Shown here piece by piece: positions 18,290 through 26,297 of a stretch of 64,000 bases of DNA. The notes beneath the pieces were generated by a model, which saw nothing but the letters and a program-made list of their open reading frames with translations, ran no database searches and had not been told where the DNA came from. The first letter of the stretch is position 1. Each line of letters begins with the position of its first letter. Origin of the DNA: Glutamicibacter nicotianae (GTDB lineage: Bacteria > Actinomycetota > Actinomycetes > Actinomycetales > Micrococcaceae); NCBI RefSeq assembly GCF_006539525.1, contig NZ_BJNE01000011.1:51131-115130 (forward strand), read 5' to 3'. The translations under genes and the position numbers were made by a program.

Positions 18290-19801
18290 TTAACGTCGTA
18301 ATACCTTGCCGATCTTCCAGCCGCTTTCTTCCAGCACCATTTCAACTTCGATGCGTTGCGGCTCTGCGGCCTGGACGGTGTGCATCGTGACCCCTTCAGC
18401 ATCCACGTATCGGTATTCCTCTTGGGTCGATGTCGCGGCAAGAATGACAGTGTCACCCTGTCCACGGGCGGATACCACCACATCCGTCAGTTTTGTGCGC
18501 AAGCCTTCAAGTCCCAAACCCAAATCCAGAAGCTGATCTATCGTTTCGAGATCTCGCTGCAATTGCTCGGCTCCCGGAGTGTAGAGCCTCTTGAGTTTCT
18601 CCCCCGCCAGCTGACCCATCGCTTTGTCTCGTTCTCGTGAAAGTGCCAAGAATGCAGAGACCACTGTATCCCGATTCAATGCACAGGCGGGCACTTGCGC
18701 ACCATCCATGATTCTGCAGTCTAGGTCTGCTGGGGGCGCCATTGCCGGCGCAGTCGCTTCCTTCGCCTCAGCGGCCCGGAAATGATTGACGCCCAGCATG
18801 CTCCCGAGTATGACCATGATGCCCAAGACTGCAGCACCAGCCAGCTTCACGGCCCCGGGTGTCCTGCGCAACCGATGGCTGTGCCAAGATTCATCATTCC
18901 CGCTGTTCCGCTGCCTTGCTGCGTTATCCCTTGCGCGCTTTGAGCGCCTGTGCGCAGCACCCGATTCCTGGGTTGGATGGATGGTTTCCATCAGATGAGT
19001 AGCTTCAGCAGCTACATGACCTTCCCAATGGATGGGCTCAGCTGGACAGCTCGCGAACAGCGTTCGAGCAAACTGGTCGACGGTTGGCCTCGCTTGCGGC
19101 ACCGGATTCATGGAATCAATCAAGAGCTCATGAATAATCGAGGGGATGCCGGGGAACATCACGCTAGCTGGTGGACGCATCAGTTCCTCTTCGGGAACCC
19201 GTCCCGACAGGAGAAACCACAAGCAGGCGCCCAGCGAGTACACGTCCTGCTCTCCAGCTTGGCTTTCCATCGCCCCGGCCTGCATTTCAGGGGCGACGAA
19301 TCCGGGTGTGCCGGAACCAGTAAGCGCTTGACTTGACGAAGCAGCTTCCTGGAAGTCGATGATCTTCGGCATGCCCTTGGCGGTCAGCAGGATGTTGGCT
19401 GGCGACAAGTCCCCATGGCGTTGGCCCTGCGAATGCATGACCGATAGAGTTTGCGCAATGGGAGCCAACGCAGTCACGCATTCACCAAGCGCAAAGGCGC
19501 TGCGGCTGGAAACGAGGTCTGCCAAACTCCCGCCGGGACAATATTCCATGACCAGCCCCTCACCGAATTGAGTCGGCAGGGTTCCGTAAAAATCGACGAC
19601 ATATTTCCGCGACTGCCTGACCTCTTCCTGGCGCAGAGAAGTGATGTTTTCCATAGTCAGGCTAAGTTTAAGCGTCAGATACATCTGGTCGCTTTCCCTC
19701 CGGATCAGCCAAACTTTGCATGGTGACTTGGCACTTAGCGGCTTGACAGTCACATGCCCAGGGCTTGTCGGCCACGCTAGAACATTCGTTGATTCATCCA
19801 T
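18290..19801 (-). CDS. Membrane-anchored Ser/Thr kinase-like protein with degenerate motifs
   Basis: A 503-residue protein, counted from the ATG at 19801 (a longer frame would nearly run into lipB). Residues 15-255 form a protein kinase fold: candidate Lys45, a catalytic loop reading HGDLSPANIL (129-138), metal-site DFQ (149-151) and APE (170-172). Compared with a standard kinase the glycine loop is not visible, the HRD Arg is Gly, and DFG is DFQ, although Asp131, Asn136 and Asp149 remain. A basic juxtamembrane stretch leads to one membrane helix (about 318-338), then an extracytoplasmic domain of about 165 residues that I do not recognise. It may be weakly active or a pseudokinase. Its neighbours are E2 and lipoylation genes. 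Confidence 0.82.
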   Translation of the reverse strand: MDESTNVLAWPTSPGHVTVKPLSAKSPCKVWLIRRESDQMYLTLKLSLTMENITSLRQEEVRQSRKYVVDFYGTLPTQFGEGLVMEYCPGGSLADLVSSRSAFALGECVTALAPIAQTLSVMHSQGQRHGDLSPANILLTAKGMPKIIDFQEAASSSQALTGSGTPGFVAPEMQAGAMESQAGEQDVYSLGACLWFLLSGRVPEEELMRPPASVMFPGIPSIIHELLIDSMNPVPQARPTVDQFARTLFASCPAEPIHWEGHVAAEATHLMETIHPTQESGAAHRRSKRARDNAARQRNSGNDESWHSHRLRRTPGAVKLAGAAVLGIMVILGSMLGVNHFRAAEAKEATAPAMAPPADLDCRIMDGAQVPACALNRDTVVSAFLALSRERDKAMGQLAGEKLKRLYTPGAEQLQRDLETIDQLLDLGLGLEGLRTKLTDVVVSARGQGDTVILAATSTQEEYRYVDAEGVTMHTVQAAEPQRIEVEMVLEESGWKIGKVLRR

Positions 19802-19893
19802 GTTTCCGTTGTATCCCACAAACAGGAAATGCAAGCTGGATATCCACAGGCAAGCTGAACGGCACTGAATTAGCGACCGATCGTTCAAGAGCG

Positions 19894-19899
19894 TAGGCT
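19894..19899 (+). promoter_or_regulatory. -10 element of leaderless lipB
   Basis: TAGGCT lies 7 nt before the lipB ATG at 19907, with no Shine-Dalgarno sequence between. Confidence 0.6.
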
Positions 19900-19906
19900 A
19901 GCCGTC

Positions 19907-20554
19907 ATGGCGATCGAATTCGAACGAGTCGGACTAGGCTCAAAATTTGTGCCCTACATGGAAGCTTGGGATTATCAGATCCAACTGCATGATGCGGTAG
20001 CCGCGGACACGCAAACCCCTAGAGTCCTGTTCCTGGAGCACGAAGCGGTTTATACCGCAGGCAAGCGCACCGAACCCGAAGACCTCCCGCTGGACGGCAC
20101 CCCCGTCGTGGATGTGGACCGCGGTGGCAAGTTGACCTGGCATGGCCCGGGACAGCTCATTGGCTACCCCATTGTCAAGCTCCGCAAGATCAGCGCAATC
20201 CGTCTTTACGTGGAGACCCTGGAAGAAGCCCTAATTAACGTCGTGAGCGAGCTTGGCATTCCAACGGCCCAGATCAAGGGCCGTTCCGGAGTTTGGGTAC
20301 CAGGCAAAGACGGCGCGCAGGACCGCAAGATTGCAGCCATCGGCATCCGTATCAACCACGGCGTCACCATGCACGGATTCGCCTTGAACTGCTCGAACGC
20401 GCTTTCCGCATACGACCAGATCATCCCCTGCGGCATCTCCGATGCAGGTGTCACCACCATTTCCGAAGAACTGGGCCGTACCGTCACCCCTGAAGACGTC
20501 GTTGACCGAGTTCAAGCGGAAATAGAGCGTCTGCTTACCCCGCAAGTCGTCTAG
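19907..20554 (+). CDS. lipB: Lipoyl(octanoyl) transferase
   Basis: A 215-residue enzyme that moves octanoyl from acyl carrier protein to lipoyl domains, the first step of lipoate synthesis. The family block DRGGKLTWHGPGQLIGYPIV is near residues 68-87. The catalytic Cys is in IIPCGISDAG and the partner Lys in DRKIAAIGIRI. It is 33 nt upstream of lipA on the same strand, so the two form an operon. The E2 gene with two acceptor lipoyl domains is 2 kb upstream. (Motifs are quoted in short parts.). Confidence 0.96.
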   Translation: MAIEFERVGLGSKFVPYMEAWDYQIQLHDAVAADTQTPRVLFLEHEAVYTAGKRTEPEDLPLDGTPVVDVDRGGKLTWHGPGQLIGYPIVKLRKISAIRLYVETLEEALINVVSELGIPTAQIKGRSGVWVPGKDGAQDRKIAAIGIRINHGVTMHGFALNCSNALSAYDQIIPCGISDAGVTTISEELGRTVTPEDVVDRVQAEIERLLTPQVV

Positions 20555-20587
20555 ACAACCACTCACTTCCTTCAGAAAGAGCAGTCA

Positions 20588-21586
20588 ATGAGCATCGAGC
20601 CAGAAGGCCGTCGACTACTGCGCGTCGAAAAGCGCAACTCCGCCGTTCCCGTGGAGCGCAAGCCCGAGTGGATCAAGGCGAAACTCAACATCGGCCCGGA
20701 ATACGTGGGGCTGAAGAACCTGGTGCAGTCCGAGGGGCTGCACACCGTCTGCGAAGAGGCAGGCTGCCCGAATATCTTCGAGTGCTGGGAAGACCGCGAG
20801 GCCTCGTTCCTCATCGGCGGTTCCGAATGCACCCGCCGTTGCGACTTCTGCCAGATTGCCACCGGCAAGCCGGTGGCCATCGACCGCTCGGAACCTTTCA
20901 AGGTGGCCATGAGCGTGAAGAAGATGGATTTGCGCTACGCCACCGTCACCGGTGTTGCCCGCGATGACCTCGAAGACGAGGGCACGTGGCTGTACGCGGA
21001 GACGGTGCGGCAGATCCACAAGATGAACCCGAACACCGGCGTCGAGTTGCTGATTCCCGACTTCAGCGGCAAGCCCGAGAACCTGGATGTCATCTGCGAT
21101 TCGGAGCCGGAGGTCTACGCCCACAATGTCGAGACCGTGCCCCGCCTGTTCAAGCGCATTCGCCCGGCCTTCCGCTACGAACGTTCCATGGATGTGATCA
21201 CCCACGGCCACAAGCGCGGATTGATCACCAAGTCAAACCTGATCCTGGGCATGGGCGAAACTCGTGAAGAAATTTCAGAGGCCATGCGCGACCTCTATGA
21301 GGCCGGCTGCGATCTGCTCACCTTGACCCAGTACCTGCGCCCCACGGACCTGCATTTGCCAGTTGACCGTTGGGTCACTCCGCAGGAGTTCCTTGAACTT
21401 CAGCAGGAAGCCGAAGAACTCGGATTCTCGGGCGTCATGGCCGGGCCATTGGTTCGCTCTTCCTACCGCGCTGGCCGTCTCTGGGCTGGTGCCATGCGCA
21501 AGAAGGGCCGGGAAATCCCTGAGGCCCTGTCGCATATCGAGTCCTCGGGCAACACTCGCCAGGAAGCAGCTTCGCTGATCAAGTAG
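20588..21586 (+). CDS. lipA: Lipoyl synthase (radical SAM)
   Basis: A 332-residue radical SAM enzyme that inserts two sulfurs into the octanoyl chain. Both iron-sulfur clusters can be placed: Cys55, Cys60 and Cys66 (auxiliary cluster) and Cys81, Cys85 and Cys88 in CTRRCDFC (radical SAM cluster). The C-terminal serine ligand of the auxiliary cluster is in LVRSSYRAG. Follows lipB by 33 nt, with AAAGAG before the ATG. Confidence 0.97.
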   Translation: MSIEPEGRRLLRVEKRNSAVPVERKPEWIKAKLNIGPEYVGLKNLVQSEGLHTVCEEAGCPNIFECWEDREASFLIGGSECTRRCDFCQIATGKPVAIDRSEPFKVAMSVKKMDLRYATVTGVARDDLEDEGTWLYAETVRQIHKMNPNTGVELLIPDFSGKPENLDVICDSEPEVYAHNVETVPRLFKRIRPAFRYERSMDVITHGHKRGLITKSNLILGMGETREEISEAMRDLYEAGCDLLTLTQYLRPTDLHLPVDRWVTPQEFLELQQEAEELGFSGVMAGPLVRSSYRAGRLWAGAMRKKGREIPEALSHIESSGNTRQEAASLIK

Positions 21587-21612
21587 CTGGTTCTTGCGAA
21601 CCAGTTTGGACG

Positions 21613-21659
21613 ATGGCCCCGGGCCTGCAGATGGAAACCATCGCGGGTTCCGGGGCCAT
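21613..21659 (+). terminator. Probable terminator of lipB-lipA
   Basis: Inverted repeat ATGGCCCCGG / CCGGGGCCAT (21613-21622 with 21650-21659). A smaller hairpin, CTGGTTC / GAACCAG (21587-21604), directly follows the lipA stop. Confidence 0.55.
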
Positions 21660-21754
21660 TCCACTGCCCGTTCATGGCCAATTCAGCCGAAAATGCCATG
21701 TTCGTTCCAGCACGGCTTAGAACTATCAACTTCATCGCGTAGAATTAAGGCACT

Positions 21755-22504
21755 ATGGCCAAAAACTCCGACAACGACGCAGCCGCGCCTAAGCGTGGCT
21801 TGTTTTCGCGTAAACCAAAAGCTGAGAAGAAGAACAAAGAACCAGGCCGCCTGAAGCAAATTGGCCAGGTCTTCCAGATGACGCGCCGCAACGACCCTAT
21901 GGTCGTGTGGTGGATGGCATTGGCCGCCTTGGCCGTCATTGCTGTCTGCTTGGTCATCGGCTTCTTGATCAATAACTGGATCACGATGTTGATCATCGCA
22001 ATCCCGTTGGCGCTTCTTGCTGCAATGTTCATCATGTCGCGCCGTGCCGAGAAGGCTGCGTTCTCGCAGCTTGAGGGTCGCCCAGGTGCCGCTGGTGCTG
22101 CTATGAGCGTGCTGCGTCGCGGCTGGATCCTGAAGCAGGAACCGGTTGCCTACAACCGCCACCAGGATCTGGTGTTCCTCGGCATCGGCCGTCCAGGCAT
22201 CGTCCTGGTCACCGAGGGCCCGAAGAACCGCGTTCGCGAACTTGCCGCATCCGAGCGCAAGCGCATTGCCCGTGTTCTGCCGAACGTGCCTGTGCACATC
22301 ATCAACGCTGGTTCCGAAGAAGGCCAGACTCCATTGGCTGAAGTCGGCAAGGCAATGAAGAAGCTTCCGAAGTCGATTACGAAGCTGGAAGTCAGCGCAA
22401 TCGACAAGCGTCTGAGCACGTTGACTGCGAACCGTCTGCCCATCCCCAAGGGCGTAGATCCAAACCGCGTACGTCCAAACCGCCGCGCTATGCGTGGACG
22501 CTAA
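21755..22504 (+). CDS. DUF4191 membrane protein
   Basis: A 249-residue protein of unknown function. A Lys-rich cytoplasmic N-terminus (about 1-48) is followed by two hydrophobic helices (about 50-72 and 74-93), then a soluble part of about 150 residues that includes RPGIVLVTEGPKNRVREL and ends in basic residues. DUF4191 is widespread in actinobacteria and is often found next to lipA, as here. A TAGAAT hexamer ends 9 nt before the ATG; the AAGG within that gap could also act as a ribosome binding site. Confidence 0.87.
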   Translation: MAKNSDNDAAAPKRGLFSRKPKAEKKNKEPGRLKQIGQVFQMTRRNDPMVVWWMALAALAVIAVCLVIGFLINNWITMLIIAIPLALLAAMFIMSRRAEKAAFSQLEGRPGAAGAAMSVLRRGWILKQEPVAYNRHQDLVFLGIGRPGIVLVTEGPKNRVRELAASERKRIARVLPNVPVHIINAGSEEGQTPLAEVGKAMKKLPKSITKLEVSAIDKRLSTLTANRLPIPKGVDPNRVRPNRRAMRGR

Positions 22505-22505
22505 A

Positions 22506-22562
22506 GACAGCACTAAAGAAGCCGCAACAGGATTTTCCTGTTGCGGCTTCTTTAGTGCTGTC
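22506..22562. terminator. Very long bidirectional terminator hairpin
   Basis: Perfect 27-bp inverted repeat (22506-22532 with 22536-22562) around TTT. The left arm starts 1 nt after the DUF4191 stop codon, and the right arm ends 12 nt before the convergent RDD gene stop. Confidence 0.85.
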
Positions 22563-22574
22563 CGGACCCGAAGG

Positions 22575-23012
22575 CTAGGAGATATTCACCAAGATGGTTT
22601 TCGGCAACCGATCATGAAGGCCACGCTGGTCCTTGTCGGTAATGAAGGCCGGAATAGCCAAGCAAAGCAGCAACGAACGGCTCAAGCCTTGCAATGGCTT
22701 GATCGCGGTTCCATCCAGCGCCTGCACCTGCATGCCAAAGGTGCGATGACCGATCGTGTGCCCCGTGAACCCGACACCGATGATTTGCCCGGCACAAAAC
22801 AGGCCCAGCGTTGCCAGGTCATGGCCATTGAACAGCCACCAGCTGAGCAGCATGGACAGTCCCCAGTCCAGGAGCAGGGCGCCGACCCTTCGCGGGAACC
22901 TGGCAACGGAGCCAGGACCCTTGACTGGGCGTCCCATATCCTGTCCGGGCCATTCTTGCGTATTGTGCTGCGGCGGCCCTTCAAGCCACGAGCTGAAGTC
23001 TTTTCTTTCCAC
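22575..23012 (-). CDS. RDD family membrane protein
   Basis: A 145-residue protein with the RDD family landmarks: an Arg in RRVGALLLDW at the first helix, GHTIGHRTFGMQV in the middle, and DQRGLHDR near the end. About three hydrophobic segments. Function is not established. The start codon is GTG, with TAGACT 6 nt upstream, so the mRNA is probably leaderless. Divergent from glnA. Confidence 0.88.
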   Translation of the reverse strand: MERKDFSSWLEGPPQHNTQEWPGQDMGRPVKGPGSVARFPRRVGALLLDWGLSMLLSWWLFNGHDLATLGLFCAGQIIGVGFTGHTIGHRTFGMQVQALDGTAIKPLQGLSRSLLLCLAIPAFITDKDQRGLHDRLPKTILVNIS

Positions 23013-23018
23013 CTATAC

Positions 23019-23024
23019 AGTCTA
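23019..23024 (-). promoter_or_regulatory. -10 element of the leaderless RDD gene
   Basis: On the minus strand TAGACT lies 6 nt before the GTG start at 23012; no ribosome binding site is seen. Confidence 0.55.
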
Positions 23025-23144
23025 TCCAGCGATTCTGTGCGCCAGTTAGAACCCCATAACGCGGTAGCAAGTATCCAAGTCAGATTGTTACAGCTGGCAA
23101 TCTGCGCAGATCAGATCGATACGACACGCCCGGATTCTCCGCTT

Positions 23145-23160
23145 GTAACAGGTTGGAAAC
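23145..23160 (+). promoter_or_regulatory. GlnR-type box upstream of glnA
   Basis: GTAAC-AGGTTG-GAAAC matches the actinobacterial GlnR half-site pair GTnAC-n6-GnAAC exactly. It lies 127 bp before the glnA start, a usual position. GlnR is the global nitrogen regulator in many actinobacteria; that this organism has it is an inference. Confidence 0.6.
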
Positions 23161-23286
23161 AATAGAGACACCATTCAGAAATGGATTATAGGTAAGCTTG
23201 ATACGTAAGCAAGAGGACCAGGCAGATAATTCTGGCTACGGGTTCCGTTTACCAAACCTCATATCTCACCAGGGAGTCACCTGCAC

Positions 23287-24711
23287 ATGTTTACCAGTCC
23301 AGAAGAAGTCTTGGCATATATTGCCGAAGAGGACATCAAGTTCGTCGATATCCGTTTCACCGACCTACCAGGTGTACAGCAGCACTTCAACGTGCCGGCC
23401 AAGTCCGTGGATGCCGACTTCTTCGTCAACGGCCAGCTCTTTGATGGTTCTTCCATCCGCGGCTTCGCAGGCATCTCTGAGTCCGACATGCAGCTGATCC
23501 CAGATGTCACCACCGGTTTCATCGATCCGTTCCGCCTGGAAAAGACGCTGGCCTTCAACTTCTCGATCATCAACCCACGCACCGGTGAGCCTTACCACCG
23601 CGACCCACGTGGCGTTGCCGAGCGTGCTGAGGCGTACCTGGAATCCACCGGCATCGCTGACACCGCATTCTTCGCCCCAGAAGCTGAATTCTTCATCTTC
23701 GAAGACGTTCGCTACGAATCCAAGCCGCAGGGCGCGTTCTACTCGATCGATTCCGACGAAGCACCCTGGAACACCGGTCGCAAGGAAGAAGGCGGCAACC
23801 AGGGGTACAAGACTGCTTTCAAGGGCGGCTACTTCCCTGTTGCACCAACCGACAAGCAGGCCGACCTGCGCGACGCCATCTGCGTTGAGCTGGATAAGGC
23901 AGGCCTTGAGGTAGAGCGCAGCCACCACGAAGTTGGCGCAGCCGGCCAGGCCGAAATCAACTACAAGTTCAACACCATGGTGCACGCCGCGGACGAACTG
24001 ATGCTCTTCAAGTACATCGTGAAGAACGTGGCCGACGCCTGGGGCAAGTCCGCGACCTTCATGCCGAAGCCTGTCTTCGGCGACAACGGCTCGGGCATGC
24101 ACGTCCACCAGTCGCTGTGGTCCAACGGCGATCCGCTGTTCTACGACGAAAAGGGGTACGCCGGCCTGTCCGACACCGCTCGCTGGTACATCGGCGGCCT
24201 GCTGAAGCACGCAGACGCCGTGCTCGCGTTCACCAACCCAACCGTGAACTCCTACCGTCGTCTGGTCAAGGGCTTCGAGGCCCCGGTGAACATGGTGTAC
24301 TCGCAGGGCAACCGCTCCGCTGGCATCCGCATCCCGATCACCGGTTCGAACCCGAAGGCCAAGCGCATCGAGTTCCGCGCCCCGGATGCTTCCTCGAACC
24401 CGTACCTGGCCTTCGCAGCGCAGCTGATGGCTGGCCTGGACGGCATCAAGAACCGCATCGAACCAGCAGAGCCAATCGACAAGGACCTCTACGAGCTTCC
24501 TGCCGAAGAGGCCAAGGAAATCCAGCGCGCACCTGAAAGCCTCGAAGAAGCGCTGAAGGCTCTGGAAGCCGACCACGAGTTCCTGCTCGAAGGCGGCGTC
24601 TTCACCGAGGACCTGATCCAGACTTGGATCGAGTACAAGCGTGAAAACGAAATCAAGCCACTGAGCCTGCGCCCGAACCCATACGAATTCGAGCTCTACT
24701 ACGGCTGCTAA
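23287..24711 (+). CDS. glnA: Glutamine synthetase type I (beta)
   Basis: A 474-residue enzyme that joins ammonia to glutamate with ATP. Family motifs: [16 protein letters not shown] near residues 50-65, [14 protein letters not shown], and NRSAGIRIP. Tyr402 in DLYELPAEE is the adenylylation site, so the enzyme should be controlled by GlnE, encoded 1.6 kb downstream on the other strand. Transcription is probably controlled through the GlnR-type box at 23145. The ribosome binding site is GGGAG. Confidence 0.97.
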   Translation: MFTSPEEVLAYIAEEDIKFVDIRFTDLPGVQQHFNVPAKSVDADFFVNGQLFDGSSIRGFAGISESDMQLIPDVTTGFIDPFRLEKTLAFNFSIINPRTGEPYHRDPRGVAERAEAYLESTGIADTAFFAPEAEFFIFEDVRYESKPQGAFYSIDSDEAPWNTGRKEEGGNQGYKTAFKGGYFPVAPTDKQADLRDAICVELDKAGLEVERSHHEVGAAGQAEINYKFNTMVHAADELMLFKYIVKNVADAWGKSATFMPKPVFGDNGSGMHVHQSLWSNGDPLFYDEKGYAGLSDTARWYIGGLLKHADAVLAFTNPTVNSYRRLVKGFEAPVNMVYSQGNRSAGIRIPITGSNPKAKRIEFRAPDASSNPYLAFAAQLMAGLDGIKNRIEPAEPIDKDLYELPAEEAKEIQRAPESLEEALKALEADHEFLLEGGVFTEDLIQTWIEYKRENEIKPLSLRPNPYEFELYYGC

Positions 24712-24736
24712 TCACCGTCTCGTACGGTAACGGCTC

Positions 24737-24772
24737 AACGCCGGGTCCCGCCTGTTGGCGGGACCCGGCGTT
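24737..24772 (+). terminator. Terminator of glnA
   Basis: Perfect 16-bp GC-rich stem (24737-24752 with 24757-24772) around TGTT, followed by GTTTCGT. Confidence 0.87.
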
Positions 24773-24786
24773 GTTTCGTCTCGGGG

Positions 24787-24792
24787 TAGGCT
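24787..24792 (+). promoter_or_regulatory. -10 element of a leaderless gene
   Basis: TAGGCT lies 6 nt before the ATG at 24799, without a Shine-Dalgarno sequence. Confidence 0.6.
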
Positions 24793-24798
24793 GGCGTC

Positions 24799-25164
24799 AT
24801 GAACATTACAACTTGGGTCAGCGTGCAGCGCGAAGACGGTGAAACCGTCGGTTATCTCGACCCAGCGGATCCCGACTACCAGCGGGTGACCCCGCGCAAT
24901 GTCTTGGGCCACGCCGTAGCCGATGATTGCGACTACCTTGACGGCGAACAGCTGCTCGTCGAGCGCGGCATCAGCGAGTTGATGAATTCCTGGGTGCTGG
25001 ATGCCGGATCCTGCGACGCTACTGAATTGCTGTCCATCGTGGAGGTCTCGCCCCGCGGCATTGTGCTGGCCAATGCGTTGCGGGCCAAGGCATTGCAGCC
25101 TGCCGCACGCATCCATGTCCCGTGGCCTGATGTGGAGCATCGGCTGGCACCAGTCCAGCGCTGA
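24799..25164 (+). CDS. Conserved-looking protein of unknown function
   Basis: A 121-residue soluble acidic protein that I do not recognise. It begins MNITTWVSVQREDGETVGYLDP and has a repeated pattern of short beta-like and helical segments, no membrane helix and no metal motif. The coding character is supported by a well-placed -10 element at 24787, a clean frame of normal codon use, and tight packing: its stop is 11 nt from the stop of the convergent deaminase gene. Confidence 0.7.
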   Translation: MNITTWVSVQREDGETVGYLDPADPDYQRVTPRNVLGHAVADDCDYLDGEQLLVERGISELMNSWVLDAGSCDATELLSIVEVSPRGIVLANALRAKALQPAARIHVPWPDVEHRLAPVQR

Positions 25165-25175
25165 GACGGCGGCGG

Positions 25176-25643
25176 CTAGTATTCCTGCTTGTCGCCCTTG
25201 GCGGTCCACGCCTCGAAAGCGGCAAGGGCTGAAGGCATGTCGACCTTGGTGAAGGGGATGCGGCGTTGGCTCATGGGCAGTTCCAGCTCGGTGTAGATGA
25301 AGTTGTCGTCGAAACCGATGCTTGCCGCGTCCTGCCGGTCGTTGGCATAGTAGACGTGCTTGAATCGCGCCCAGTAGATGGCGCCGAGGCACATCGGGCA
25401 CGGCTCGCAACTGGTGTACAGCTCGCACTGGGACAAATCGAAAGTCCCAAGCTCCTGCCCGGCTTTGCGGATCACATTGACTTCCGCGTGGGCTGTCGGA
25501 TCGGAATCATGCACCACGGTGTTGTAGCCGGCGGCAATGACCTTGCCGTCCAGTACCACTACGGCCCCAAATGGGCCGCTGTCGTTGCTGCCCAACGCCA
25601 GCAACGACTGGTCGACCGCTGCCTGCATTAGCTGTGGATCCAT
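25176..25643 (-). CDS. Nucleoside/nucleobase deaminase (CMP/dCMP deaminase fold)
   Basis: A 155-residue zinc deaminase. The ATG at 25643 has GGGGAG before it; an in-frame start 30 nt upstream is less likely. The zinc site is HAE (His52, Glu54) and CEPCPMC (Cys82 and Cys85 as ligands). The C-terminal region, YYANDRQDAASIGFDD and a short aromatic end, resembles guanine deaminases of this fold more than the tRNA adenosine deaminase TadA. Substrate remains uncertain. It lies downstream of DUF1990 on the same strand. Confidence 0.85.
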   Translation of the reverse strand: MDPQLMQAAVDQSLLALGSNDSGPFGAVVVLDGKVIAAGYNTVVHDSDPTAHAEVNVIRKAGQELGTFDLSQCELYTSCEPCPMCLGAIYWARFKHVYYANDRQDAASIGFDDNFIYTELELPMSQRRIPFTKVDMPSALAAFEAWTAKGDKQEY

Positions 25644-25716
25644 GGCCTGCTCCCCTCGCACCATCGGCGCCATCAGGCACTGCGCAAACGCCGAACCGAA
25701 ATCTGGATCTGAGTGC

Positions 25717-26292
25717 CTAGCATATCCCCTTATCAGACACCGGTGCGAGGACTTCGGAAAATTGATGCTGTGGCGACCGCACCCTGCGCGCGACGATGTC
25801 CAGAGTTATCGTTGGCGTAGCGCCCGTAGGTAGCGCCATCGAGTAAGCTTCTGCGCGCCCAGCAGCAGCCAGAAGACCGAACGCCAGGCCCGGCGATCCG
25901 ACGCGGCCGTGAGCGAACGGCTTTCCAAAAATCACTGATGACCCCAGCCGACGCAGGATGAACGCTTCCTCCCCGGAGACCGGGTGTCCGGGCAACGTTC
26001 GATAGGCGAATCCCACAACATCGCTGCGTTCAAGGACTTCCACAACCTCGACGGGCTCGTGGATGGACACCGGCCCCACCGGGACGATGATCTGCGGCTT
26101 GGCTCCGCTGCGGACTTTGTCCTGCGGGCTGATGCGAAATCCGCTGCGGGTCTTCACCTCCCAGCGCAGCAGCGCGACCGCGGCCTGCCCCCAGAATGCT
26201 TCGCCCGAGCCCAGATAGGCTTGGCGTTGCCACACCCGGTAGCGCCCGGGCTCAGGGTTCCACAGCTTCTCGCTGATCCGTGTCAGGGACAT
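25717..26292 (-). CDS. DUF1990 family protein
   Basis: A 191-residue protein of unknown function. The family pattern GRYRVWQRQAYLGSGEAFW, then ALLRWEVKTRSGF, GFAYRTLPGHPVSGEEAF and a final polar segment is clear. Related plant proteins bind hydrophobic ligands, but no bacterial role is established. Its ATG is 5 nt after the glnE stop, so it is probably co-transcribed with glnE. Confidence 0.85.
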   Translation of the reverse strand: MSLTRISEKLWNPEPGRYRVWQRQAYLGSGEAFWGQAAVALLRWEVKTRSGFRISPQDKVRSGAKPQIIVPVGPVSIHEPVEVVEVLERSDVVGFAYRTLPGHPVSGEEAFILRRLGSSVIFGKPFAHGRVGSPGLAFGLLAAAGRAEAYSMALPTGATPTITLDIVARRVRSPQHQFSEVLAPVSDKGIC

Positions 26293-26297
26293 CCGGG

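Noticed and set aside
19802..19888. An extended kinase start at 19888
   Set aside because: It would leave only 18 bp to the divergent lipB start and overlap its -10 element; the added residues are not conserved in character.
23087..23102. A second GlnR-like site, GTTAC-n6-CAATC
   Set aside because: The second half departs from GnAAC at its key bases; too weak to call.
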